Assembly (NCBI GenBank): GCA_021613535.1
Contig: CP075492.1
Span: forward strand, 10,168,001 to 10,232,000
Origin: Adineta vaga
Taxonomy: Eukaryota > Rotifera
Direction: 5' to 3'
Length of the DNA: 64,000 nt
Positions 38,060-48,621 of the stretch are shown here, one piece after another. Position numbers and translations under genes: made by a program. Positions within the stretch are counted from its first letter, which is position 1. Each line of letters starts with the position of its first letter. Below the pieces are notes generated by a model that did no database searches, was not told the DNA's origin, and was given only the letters and a program-made list of their open reading frames with translations.

Positions 38060-38124
38060 TTTAGAATTAAAAAACACGACAAAAAGAATTGGTATATAAT
38101 GTTACAAGATAGAATGTAAAATAA

Positions 38125-38260
38125 CTGCTCATGTCTGCTTACCTTTTTCTTCCATCTTTCTTTTTCTTTTTCTTTTTCTTTTCTGTAAGGTTGTCAAGAG
38201 TAACGTCGTTGCGCTGCTTGCAGTGTCGCTTATACTGGTTTAATCTGATGGAGACAAAGA
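38125..38260. repeat. Left copy of a duplicated ciliary promoter
   Basis: About 135 bp resembling 48622-48770 in the same orientation. It starts with TGCTCA, then a TTTTC-rich tract. Next come the identical GTTGTCAAGAGTAAC and a segment sharing GTGTCGCT and TTTAATCTGA. The two copies have diverged by perhaps a quarter of their bases. This copy lies just upstream of kizuna (minus), the other upstream of the ANKRD26-like gene (plus). Confidence 0.65.
38190..38204. promoter_or_regulatory. RFX X-box upstream of kizuna
   Basis: GTTGTCAAGAGTAAC consists of two X-box half-sites (GTTGTC and AGTAAC) with a 3-nt spacer, fitting GTNRCC-N(0-3)-RGYAAC with one mismatch. It lies 131 nt before the kizuna-like ATG. 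Confidence 0.55.
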
Positions 38261-38773
38261 AGAAAGAACACATAAAATGTCACTCTTTTGCTTCCAATTG
38301 ATTTCAATAAAAAGATATGCTTAGCATGTAGATATAAACACAAACTTTAAGATAGGTTCATCAAACAGATACTGCAGTTCGATCCTTTGTTGCTTTTGAA
38401 GATAAATGTTATATAGTTAATCTATTGAGACATTACATAGTGTCATGATCTTCGTAGATAAAAATCAATCGATCAAACACTTAAAATATATCATAACCTC
38501 ATCTTTTTAATCAACTGTAGCTGTTATATTGTTCTGAAGTTTAATGGTATCAGCGATGGTAACTAATCCTAGATGAATAAGAATATACAGATTTAAACGT
38601 AATTATTCATCCACAGCATAGCGAACGTTTTATGGCATCGTATCAAATTCGTGTGCAAAGAAATATGACTATTTCTAAATGAATAAATGCACATTGAATA
38701 TTCTTTGAAGTAGAATTGATTTATAATTGACTTTTTTGTTCATCGCTAAGTAATTCCATATACTTCTACTCTT

Positions 38774-39000
38774 AGAACTACGTATTACAAATATAAAAAA
38801 TATGGTAATGTATTTTCGTGCAAGCAAACATTCATAACTCTATAGTTACCATCTGTAATTTGCGAAGTAGATGTTTGACATCTTCAATCTAGAGAACAAA
38901 GTGTATTCAAATATAACTCAAAGACATCAAAATATTTACACACGAAATATGATATCGAATGCAAACTTGTTGAGTGAATATGCAGAATTATTCATATAAT

Positions 39001-39031
<31 letters not shown>

Positions 39032-39075
39032 GCTCGAATCAACGATCACAAGTCAGATTTCGAAATCGATATTTT
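38774..39075 (+). repeat. Dispersed repeat R, copy 1
   Basis: About 300 bp, found again at 41909-42318 (same orientation) and 47757-48035 (inverted). Shared landmarks are GCAAGCAAACATTCATAACT, GAACAAAGTGTATTCAAATA, GCAAACTTGTTGAGTGAATA and a (CTAA)n stretch (39001-39027 here). No coding potential is visible. It could be a non-autonomous mobile element or a subtelomeric repeat. Confidence 0.75.
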
Positions 39076-39081
39076 GAAGGC

Positions 39082-39148
39082 GGGTGTGGGTGTGAGTCTG
39101 AATATAACAGATAAACCCATATCTATGCTCAACCACACCCTCATCCAC
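39082..39148. repeat. Telomere-repeat-like tracts in opposing orientation
   Basis: GGGTGTGGGTGTGAG (39082-39096) is followed after about 36 bp by CCACACCCTCATCCAC (39133-39148). These resemble degenerate (TGTGGG)n and its complement. TGTGGG is the reported bdelloid telomeric unit. Confidence 0.45.
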
Positions 39149-39302
39149 AATTTTGATGAAAGCCATACGTAAAAATTCATTTAGTGTTAAAACTATTTCG
39201 TTTAGTAAATTTTTTAATTATCAAATCAGTTCACATATCAAATGACAAAGTTAAAAAACGCCGAATGGGAGGTTTGTTTCTTGATTGTTGTAATGAATCA
39301 TT

Positions 39303-40306
39303 TCAAAGTAAAAGCAAGACGAATATAGCAAGCACACCAGCTTCAACAAAATGCTGAACTTTCTTCAAATCTCCGCATTCCTCATGACCAAGTGCACAGA
39401 GTCGTGCAAAATGTTGACAATTCTTAACAAGTAAGTTGTATTCACCCGCACGAAATCTACTATCTGCCCAATCCTCAGCACATCTGACGATAGAATCTGG
39501 ACTTTGAAAACGAATTCTGTATACAACAACTCGAATAGAATCAGTTTCTTTGCTGACGAAATCACCAAGTAATCTACCAACACGTGCGACAGATGTACTT
39601 TTTTCTCCACCATGACCCGATACATGTATAACCTAGAATAAGGAATAAAAATATCTAGTATTCGAAAGAAATAAAGACGCACCCGACCATTGCCAATATA
39701 GATTCCTTCGTGGTTTGTACTGAAAATTCTTCGATACATTCAATTATTCGATTTAATACAAAGAAATTACCTGAGCCAGAAATTAGTCTGTATTATATCG
39801 CCGGGTCGTAAATACCTATCAGGATTTTTTACGCAGTCTTCTGGCATATCACGAAGTCTTGGTAAGGCAAATGTTTTACCCCTGGAAAAGAATGTATATA
39901 GATACGTTTTCCTTCGATTTCGACTGAGCTTACAGAATCTCGTATACTTCCAAGAACTTTCCTTTTTCTAAATATTCTTTGAACAATTGTGCTTTTTCCA
40001 AAACACCACTTTTTGTAAAGAATTCCTGACGATGAATCCAATTTTGGTTACAAAACAGTTGATCAGATGATGATCGTTTATATTGACGATGATCCTCATC
40101 GATGATCAAGCGTAAAGCGTACCATAGACCCTAAATTATTATTCAGTAATTTTAATCCTTCATACACAAAGAATTCAAAGAAATACTTGTGTAATAAGAA
40201 TTGCAAATCGTTGTCCAGCTTTTGAAGTACCATAAATACAGTCGACATAACTTGCCGTTGACCAACTGTTTTTTTCTTCTTCCACTAATTGTTCTAGAGA
40301 TGACAT
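39303..40306 (-). CDS. LRAT-domain (H-rev107/NlpC-P60 superfamily) acyltransferase-like protein
   Basis: Five exons (40187-40306, 39934-40130, 39771-39881, 39683-39719, 39303-39632) join in frame to 264 residues. The LRAT core is clear: RPGDIIQTNFWL, TNHEGIYIGNGR with the first catalytic His, VIHVSGHGG with the second, and NCQHFARLCALG with the Cys nucleophile. A hydrophobic end (AGVLAIFVLLLL) may anchor it in membrane. Family members transfer or hydrolyse acyl groups on lipids such as retinol esters and phospholipids. The N-terminal 130 residues (FFTKSGVLEKAQLFKEYLEK) are not recognised. It lies in the repeat-rich block, so recent arrival or local duplication is possible. The active-site residues are intact. 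Confidence 0.85.
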
Positions 40307-41155
40307 TTCTGAAATAGACGATTCCTATACGAACAAGACTGACGGATCTAGCAGATCGAATGTATCAGTCTCCTATTGAGATAATATCGAAATTTCTCGT
40401 GTCTATAGTATTAGCGAAGTCTGCTAATAAAAAAATATAGATAACGAATATATACATACGAGAACGCAAATTATACGATGATATAAATAAGTGACTATAC
40501 ACGACACGAAGAAAACTAACTTTGAGGGTGGAGATACTTTTGTCTGTCTTATGCACAAGTTATCTTACAACTTTTATTTAATAAAATGGGTTGATATTTT
40601 TCCAATGATTCTTATTCCCTTGATAACGTAAACACGCTATAATTTATACATCATGAAGAGTTACATATGATCTGATATTGCTCGCATACATATTCTTCGT
40701 CACATTATACCATGTCATTTTATTCTTTTTCTTTTCATTCTTCACCCGATGTAAGAAAAGAACAAACGGGTACGTTCATACGATTTTACTAGACATTATT
40801 TTCTTATCTAAATGAATTCTGTATGACAAAAAAATATTCGATTAACAACATACTTACCGATGAATATAAACGTCCAATTATGACTTGGTTTAACAGCAAT
40901 ATCTTTAATAAGCGCAGAAAAACTTGACTAAAGCTCTTTGTTATATCTAGATAAATAATCATCACCACGTGGGTATTTGTTTTCGTTCTGCACAACATTA
41001 AAAGGGTTTCTTCTAATATAAATATCCTTTCCCATCGTTTTTAGGATTTTTCGCTATAAATTGATTGGGGAAAAGGGAAAAAGTAAAACGAATAAATATA
41101 AAACCCTCGTACAAAATAAAAAGATACGAATGTCATCGACAAACTCTTTACACGC
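40307..41155. other. Intergenic, no gene seen
   Basis: Region upstream of the LRAT gene. AT-rich, with no ORF showing family resemblance or splice support. Confidence 0.5.
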
Positions 41156-41728
41156 AGCTTGTAAAAAGCAATGATGTAAGTCAAGTAAGACAATTAATAA
41201 CTCGACTAAGTAAAAATGAACTTAATGCCTACACGAAGCGATGATCATAATCGTATAGCATTACATATTGCTGCATTCTATATGGATATGAAGATATTGA
41301 ATGTAATATTCCAAAACAATGGGGTTCATTGGCGAAAGATGAAACACCGGAGAAATTCAACCATTTATTTGATGAATCTTTAGAATGATTTGATACATAT
41401 AAATATGCTTATCGAATAGCTTATGAATGTCAAAATTATTTGAAACAATGGTTAACGAAAGTAACTTTTCGAAAATTAATCAAAGAAATTCATGAATATA
41501 TTGAAAATATGTATTTCGATAAAAATGACAACAATTTAATTCAAAACGATATCAAACAAGCGATAGAAACTAATGATCCAATTCCATTAGTTCGTACATG
41601 TACAGAAAAAACATCTTTCGTTACGAAATTAAATGAAGATTTAGCTAAGGAAAATTCTGATTTTCGTTTTAATTTTACTTTTACAATAATCAATAGAAAT
41701 TCTCGTCATAACGAACACCAAAAGGTTT
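41156..41728 (+). pseudogene. Broken ankyrin / ADP-ribosyltransferase-like fragment
   Basis: Pieces in different frames read like one protein. SNDVSQVRQLITRL is followed by a shift, then DDHNRIALHIAAFY, which looks like an ankyrin repeat. Next comes FNHLFDESLE, an in-frame TGA at about 41387, and then a clean stret​ch from 41440 with LKQWLTKVTFRKLIKEIHEY and CTEKTSFVTKLNEDLAKE. The last part resembles the N-terminal part of arginine ADP-ribosyltransferases (YTxETxFYxxLNxxL), a family often joined to ankyrins in bdelloids. The fragment ends abruptly at a telomere-repeat-like tract. At least one stop and one or more shifts make it a pseudogene. The ART part of the call is tentative. Confidence 0.5.
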
Positions 41729-41729
41729 C

Positions 41730-41787
41730 GGGTGTGGGTGGGTGCATGTAGTTGATAAGATGACACACCCACACCCTCACACCCACC
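41730..41787. repeat. Telomere-repeat-like inverted tracts (fusion-like)
   Basis: GGGTGTGGGTGGGTG (41730-41744) is followed by about 19 bp and then ACACCCACACCCTCACACCC onward to 41787. G-rich then C-rich on one strand is the order expected at a fusion of two chromosome ends. The two tracts could also pair as a hairpin. Confidence 0.55.
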
Positions 41788-41908
41788 CAGATGATCTAAT
41801 ATTTCGGATTTATCTATGGTTCAATGAGACTTTTCATTTTAGAAAATAAAATCGAAAAAACCTTTTCTGCGATGTGGCTGAGATCTTCGATGGCGGATCC
41901 TTTCTTAA

Positions 41909-42318
41909 AACTATGTATTACAAATATGCTAAATATGGTAATGTATTTTTGTGCAAGCAAACATTCATAACTCTATAGTTACCATCTGTGATTTGCGAAG
42001 TAGGATAAATACGCCTCCAATCGACTTTTGACGAATATCTTGTTTGACATCTTCAATTTAGAGAACAAAGTGTATTCAAATACAACTAAAAAACAACAAA
42101 AATATTTACACACGAAATATGATATCGAATGCAAACTTGTTGAGTGAATATGCAGTATTATTCATATCATCTAACCAACTAACTAACTAACTAAAAATAT
42201 AACTCGAATCAATGATGACAAGTCAGATTTCAAAATCAATATTTTCGATGGAATATGAAGAAGTTAAAAGCAGTTGAAGGAGTGAGAGATGATTTGTACA
42301 TTCATAAATTCAGATCGA
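41909..42318 (+). repeat. Dispersed repeat R, copy 2
   Basis: Same element as 38774-39075, with an extra insert after GCGAAGTAGG (about 42003-42040). Its right part (42120-42318) is close to identical to the inverted copy at 47757-48035, including AGTTGAAGGAGTGAGAGATG, which copy 1 lacks. Copies 2 and 3 flank the pair of Cys-rich genes. Confidence 0.75.
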
Positions 42319-42574
42319 TGGAACTGGCGTCGATGAATGCGAAACGATGATATGGATGGAATAGCTTCATCTATCTTGAGTCTCTACAAATTCTTATCTT
42401 CATGATGATCTATCTTTGCATATAATACTTGTTAGATAGAATTGTGAAAACCTTAGATATTCGACTTGATTGATCATTTAACAATTGTATATTGCTGTTT
42501 AGATTTAAGTGTATATCTAATTCGTCGAACAAACAATTTTAACTGCGTATTCGAATCTTTCAACAATATTCATT

Positions 42575-44532
42575 ATGTTTAGGTAACGTACATTATGCAT
42601 TTTTATGTTTAATACCACTGTTTTTTTTGTTCAGTTGGACATGGTCAGTCAGTCTGACTTTATTCTGCTGGTGTGTTGTGATTCAAACAGAAGGCAAACA
42701 ATTGGTTTCAATTGATTCCATATCTACAAAACAAGATTCACTTGGAGAAAGTAAAAGCCTCGGTAAGTTGTTTCTCATAATCAAGTCTGAAAATTTGATA
42801 AGATGATGTAATTGAATCTACGTCCGAACATATGGTTTATAATTCTAATAGTGTTCTATGTGAACTGAAAATTATATATTTAGCTCCACATTGTATGGAT
42901 CATGTAAGAAATCAGGATGAAAGTGATGTTGATTGCGGTGGTGAAACATGTCCAAAATGTAAGAATGGAAAAGTTTGCAATGAAGATTGTGATTGTATGA
43001 CTAATACGTGTAAAGACGGCAAATGTGCAGGTAAGTTATTAACATCGATGAGTTCGACATATCACATGTTGTATCATTTTAGCATTTGAATCATGTGATG
43101 ATAACATTAAAAATCAAGATGAAACAGATGTTGACTGTGGTGGATCTCAATGTCCTGCATGTGAAGATTCGAAGACATGCAAGGAACATAAGGATTGTAA
43201 TAGTGGTCTTTGCAAAAAGAAGAGATGTGTTGGTGAGTATTTGAAAATTGAGGATGTGCAACTAGAAATGGAAGATTTGCTCGTTTAGTTGTGGAATCAT
43301 GCGATGATGGCATCAAAAATCAAGATGAAAGTGACGTTGATTGTGGTGGTATTAAATGTCCACGATGTGAACATTGGAAAAAATGCAAAGCTGATTGTGA
43401 TTGTATCGGTGATTCTTGCAAGAATAAAACATGTATAGGTAAGAAGCTTACTAAGATTCATACGAACAATATTATATCAATTCGTTTCTATAGGAGCGGA
43501 ATCATGTGTAGATGGTATTAAAAATCAAGATGAAACTGATATTGATTGTGGCGGTGATAAATGTCCCAAATGTGAAATTACGAAAGTTTGTGACGATGAC
43601 TGCGATTGTCACAATGGTGTGTGCAGAAATAATACATGTGTTCGTAAGTATGGACCTATTTCTTCTTGAATTGGGATTATACATAATTGAAAACAGGTAA
43701 ATAATCAGTACAACTCATTATAAATTTGTTCTCATTTAGCTAATTGTGTTCCTGAATGTCAAAATAATGGTGTTTGTACTATTCATAGAAACTGTAGTTG
43801 CCCAGTTGGTTTCACTGGTGCTAGCTGTGAAGTTCGTACGTACTTAAATTCGTTCTGTATTTCTGTTCTACATTTCATATTCTATCATTTTAAGAATCTG
43901 TTGGTTTATGTCATGATAATGAAACACTTGGTACAGAGCCAATTCTTTTAATCACATTCGGTAATGGACAACCTCAATACTCGAGAGCTAAACCTTCTGA
44001 GTTCAACTTTACTACAACATATAAACAACGATTTGAACCTGTAACTAATGATGGAATGTTTAGTTTTGTTAATGCTGTTCACAATGACTTCTACAATACA
44101 TGGCATACGAATGCCACGGATCATACAGAAGATGATGGTGGATACATGCTTTTAGTCAATGCTGATTATCGACCGGGTGAATTTTACAAAGGACAAGTGG
44201 ACAATCTATGCGTCGGTTTACGTTATGAATTCTCTGTATACTTAGCAAATGTTTGCACACCACCTGACCGAATTAAACCAAATGTTCGATTTGAAGTTCG
44301 AAGTCCAACAACTGGAAATCAATTACTTGCTCGATTACTTTCTGGTGAAATACCAGTTCAAAACAAATTGACATGGCATAAGTATGGTCTTTCATTCATT
44401 GCACCAAGTAGTTCAGTTGTTCTATTAATGATTTCTGATGCACGTGGAGGCATGGGCAATGATATTGTTATAGATGATATTGCATTACGTGTTTGTTCAC
44501 ATGAAGGTTCAGGTTTCTGTCCAGCAGAATAA
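42575..44532 (+). CDS. Secreted Cys-rich modular protein: 4 Cys modules, EGF, jelly-roll domain
   Basis: Eight exons (42575-42582, 42635-42762, 42884-43030, 43083-43232, 43289-43438, 43494-43643, 43740-43835, 43895-44532) give 488 residues. A signal peptide (MFSWTWSVSLTLFCWCVV) is built by the first two exons. Four modules of about 50 residues follow, one exon each, phase 1 on both sides, with the pattern CxDxxxNQDESDVDCGG-CPxC-C-C-DC-C-C. An EGF-like exon comes next (CQNNGVCTIHRNCSCPVGFT). The C-terminal 210 residues (LLITFGNGQPQYS, GEFYKGQVDNLCVGLRYEFS, GNDIVIDDIALRVC) resemble the carbohydrate-binding beta-sandwich found in bacterial surface proteins. Likely an extracellular glycan-binding protein. 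It faces its diverged inverted copy at 45108-47537. Confidence 0.8.
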
Positions 44533-45107
44533 TGTCGTATTAATTCAAGAAACATTCGATCATTATAAATGACCATACTTTTTCTTTTCCATTGAGTATT
44601 CTCTGTTGAATTTCTTTTATCTCATAACTATAAATGGGTTTGCTTTCTCAAGAGGAAAACTTACGTTTCGCACCACCTCATCATTCCGAATTCCCAGAAA
44701 AAGAAAGAAAAAATTCCGGCATATTGTTCGAAATAGCAAAGATCTTCAGGGCGTTGGTAGAGATGAGGATCTGGACGATTGGACACTAACTAGTATATAA
44801 TGTTAACCTATGCCTACCCACATTCATTCTCACCTATCATTGGTCTGATCCACACCCACACCCACACCCTCAAGAAACGTAATTTATCCTTTTAAGACTT
44901 TTGAATTTATATCTGACATTTCATTTCATCTATCGTATGATACAGTTTTGATCGAGCCGTTGTACAAAAAAGTTACATCTGAATTCTTACGATGTCATGT
45001 AACTTTTATTTTTTATTGACGCATATGACTAATAAAATGTTGAGCAATTTGCTTAGCAAATGAATGGAACATATTTATATAATAATATTATCATTATTAA
45101 ATCACTT
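44533..45107. other. Spacer between convergent Cys-rich genes
   Basis: Non-coding centre of the inverted pair. It contains the telomere-like tract at 44850-44872 and AT-rich flanks with both 3' ends. No gene is seen. Confidence 0.55.
44850..44872. repeat. (CCCACA)n interstitial telomere-like tract
   Basis: CCACACCCACACCCACACCC followed by TCA: about three perfect CCCACA units, the complement of TGTGGG. It lies at the centre of the inverted gene pair. Confidence 0.6.
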
Positions 45108-47537
45108 TCAAAAGGTATTGCGTAGTATGAGTATGCAAAAAGTTGAAAGAAGAGTAGAGAAAATAATGACTGATGTCTCATATGTAACTGTTGATATTGT
45201 CGAACTCTTAAGTGGATGATAGACGAAATCATGAATGATAATTTCAATTGGTTTGCTATTACTTGGAAAACGATCATTGTTATCCATATGAAAGATCCAT
45301 AAATTCATATGTATTGGTGCTGACATTTGAGGTACTGCTTTTGAAAAGCTAGTCGATGATTGCCATGATTGAATTATGTTACTATCGTCATTTCGAAATC
45401 CAGAGATAGACTTAAATATGACTGATTCCGACGACCAAATAAATCGTTGGGTTGTATAGATACTCGTTTGATTGTAAATGAGTGCAGTTCCGCTTTTTGG
45501 TTCGTTATCTTTTGTTGGCCAAACATTGTAGAATAGATTTGGTGTTGTTGATGAATTTGATCCCCATCGAGTGAACTCAATGTCGATCTCATTGGTTTTA
45601 TTTATACCCGTTATCAATAAACTAGACGTATACAAGCTCAAAACGGCTTTCGGATCTAAAACATTGAGAAATGCTTCGATTTGCCATTGAAAAGTGCCAA
45701 AATTAAAACGATTTGCTGTATACAATGCTGCACTTGTCCAAATATCAGATGTATTGATTATTCGAAGATGTAATAGACCTTTATCATCAATCCATACGTT
45801 ATCAGTCAAGTAATTGTTCAATCCTAGGTAGAAAACAACATTTAGATATTCAAATTTACTGACCTCATATTTAAAAAATTGTTGAATCGAAAAAAATGAG
45901 AAAGAGAGATACCTGGCGCATTGCTTAGATCGTTACGAAGACACCAAGTATAGCCTTTCCACACAATTGACTTTGATGGACAGGTGCCATTCAATGTTAC
46001 TAAAAATGGATTATATATTAGGATTAATAAAGATATTCATCAATATCGTTACCTGTTGTTGAGGTAGATGTCGATGATGTTGTAGTACTACTTGATGTAG
46101 TCGAAGTTGAAGATGTTGTCGTTGAGTTAGTACGTAAAGTTGTTGAGGTCATAGTGATATCTGTTGAAGTAACAGTCCAGGCTGATGTTGTTGTATTTAT
46201 GATTGACGAAATTGTAGTCGTATTGAAGGTAGTTTTAGTGGGATTTGTGGAAATGACAGATGTTATTTCTGTCGTTGTATCTGTATTTGATACGATCGTA
46301 GTCCAGTTGCCTTCGAAAGAGGCTATAAAAAAGTTACAGGTAGAAAATAAATCTTCACCATTACCATGTTCGAAGTTTTCTATTCAAAGATAGTTCTATA
46401 CACTGCAGTTCAATCTGTAAATCTTATAACAATATCAACTCAACACAAGTCTTGTTCTCAATGTAAATTACAAAATAGTTTTCTATTATTGTCTGATCGG
46501 AACTTCATTGAAGGATGATACTTACAAGTACATTGATTATTTTCACATAAACCACTAATACAATCACAGTCATCATCACACAACTTCAAATCTTCGCATT
46601 TGGCACATTGATCACCACCACAATCGATATCTGTTTCTTCTTGATTTTTCATACCATCCATACATGATTCTGCCACTAAATAACGAAATGACTTCGAATT
46701 TTAGTTATACAAATACTTTACTACTCACCAGCACAAGTCTTATTTTTACAAGTATCACTAATACAATCACAGTTATCTTTACATTTTTTCCAAAGGGCAC
46801 ATCGAGGACATTTGACTCCACCACAATCAATATCACTTTCATCTTGATTCTTGATATTATCTTCACATGATTCCACAACTAAACGAGTAAGTCTGCCGAT
46901 CTTCTGGATATACTCATAAGATTACTCACTGGCACATTTCTTTCTTTCACAAAGAACACTGTCGCAATCTCTATGTTCCTTGCATGCCTTGAGATCTGCA
47001 CATCCAGGACATGTTAAACCACCACAATCAACATCTGTTTCATCTTGATTTCTAATATTGTCGTCACATGATTCAAATACTAAAATGGCGCAATAGATTA
47101 TACGTGACAAAAACAAGATTCGTAGACTTACAGGCACATCTTTTCTTTCTACAGGCATTTGTCATGCAATCGCTGTCTTCATCGCAATTCTTTCCAATGT
47201 CACATTTTGGACATACCTCACCACCGCAATCAACATCACTTTCATCTTGATTTTTTGTATGATCGACACAGTGAGATACTAAAAAGATTCGTGTCGATTT
47301 TATGAAAGAACAATAAATAAATAGAAAATACAAACTTTTGATTTTCCGAGGCGAAACTTCTTTTGGAGATATTGAATCGGTAGGTACTTGCTGTTTACTC
47401 TCTGTGGAGTCACAACACACCAACAGAAGAATCCCAACCAGAATAACCACATCCAACTAGAGCATTCGCAAAATACTCAACTAGTTAGAGTTACTGATCG
47501 ATACATCAAACTCTTACCTGGATGTAGTGAGCATCAT
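45108..47537 (-). CDS. Cys-rich modular protein with mucin stalk and GH16-like domain (frame break in leader)
   Basis: Nine exons (47518-47537, 47336-47456, 47132-47278, 46930-47079, 46729-46878, 46526-46675, 46053-46322, 45913-45999, 45108-45823) give about 600 residues. The leader and four Cys modules mirror the plus-strand gene at 42575. A Thr/Ser-rich mucin-like exon follows, then a concanavalin-type fold with WLxxDNVWIDDKGLLHLRI-like strands and NEIDIEFTRWG, which carries the ExDxE catalytic triad of glycoside hydrolase family 16. A hydrophobic C-terminus (SVIIFSTLLSTFCILIL) suggests a GPI or membrane anchor. In exon 2 the leader frame (SWMWLFWLGFFCWCVV) and the downstream frame (TESKQQVPTDSIS) differ. 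One base is missing near 47410 compared with the other copy. Confidence 0.75.
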
Positions 47538-47756
47538 TTGAGATCAGAATGAATGAATAATAATCGTATAGGGTTAGAAATATCTGTCAAAAAAAATTTA
47601 GATTTTTAGTCAAATCTAGAAAGAAATATCAGCTCTTGATATAGTAATTTGAACGTTTGAAGAGCTACGCGAAGAGGACGATAACTGTATTGAAGAAGAA
47701 CTTCGAAATTTAACCTATATTTATTATTTCGTTTATCATAAACCAACGGGAATTAC

Positions 47757-48035
47757 ACAGATCTGAATTTAACAAATGTACATATCATCTCTCACTCCTT
47801 CAACTGCTTTTAACTTCATCATATTACATCGAAAATATTGATTTTGAAATCTGACTTGTCATCATTGATTCGAGTTATATTTTTAGTTAGTTAGTTAGTT
47901 GGTTAGATGATATGAATAATACTGCATATTCACTCAACAAGTTTGCATTCGATATCACATTTCGTTTGTAAATATTTTGATGTCTTTGAGTTATATTTGA
48001 ATACACTTTGTTCTCTAGATTGACGATGTCAAGTA
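47757..48035 (-). repeat. Dispersed repeat R, copy 3 (inverted)
   Basis: Reverse complement of the R element, most like copy 2 (near-identical over about 200 bp). With copy 2 it forms an inverted pair enclosing both Cys-rich genes. Confidence 0.8.
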
Positions 48036-48621
48036 AGATACCCATCCAAAATTGATGAGACGGATGTGCGTGGGAACGTTCTACAAAGATTGTTTTCATG
48101 AATATATGTCATAGTTTTTACCGCTATGATGTACATTTTAATAGCAAAATAATATTAGAACAATACGTAAGATCGAAGTTTATGTATGTTTAGCAATCAC
48201 CACAAGAAGTTGTATTACAATTATATACATAATTCATTATGCTTGAAAATGTGTTTGCTTATATCAATCAGATGAAGTGATCAATATTCATTAATATACA
48301 TATAACTGTAGGTTTTATTACGAAGTATCATAAAGAATGAAACAATAGTCGAAGAATTTTCGCAACCTATGTGTGAAATGAATCATTCTTTTAATGGCTA
48401 TAAATTTTTAAAATAATTCAGTACTTAAGAATGTACCCAATTTTTCTCTAAGGTACATTCTATTGCGTCTTTCTGAATCTTTACATCCAATAAGGGCGGC
48501 ATCGATGATGTTAATCTTGATAGGTTCATCAAAATTTTTCTTCTCTAACAACAATAACAGCAACGATAAAAGGTACAAAGAATAGTTCACATATATTGTT
48601 ATATGATAAAAAGTAAAAACA
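48036..48621. other. Intergenic, no gene seen
   Basis: AT-rich gap between repeat copy 3 and the duplicated promoter. No supported ORF. Confidence 0.5.

Noticed and set aside
43502-43684. Minus-strand ORF over the Cys-module exon
   Set aside because: Shadow of the plus-strand Cys-rich gene.
46154-46393. Plus-strand ORF rich in Val
   Set aside because: It is the antisense shadow of the Thr/Ser-rich mucin exon of the minus gene.
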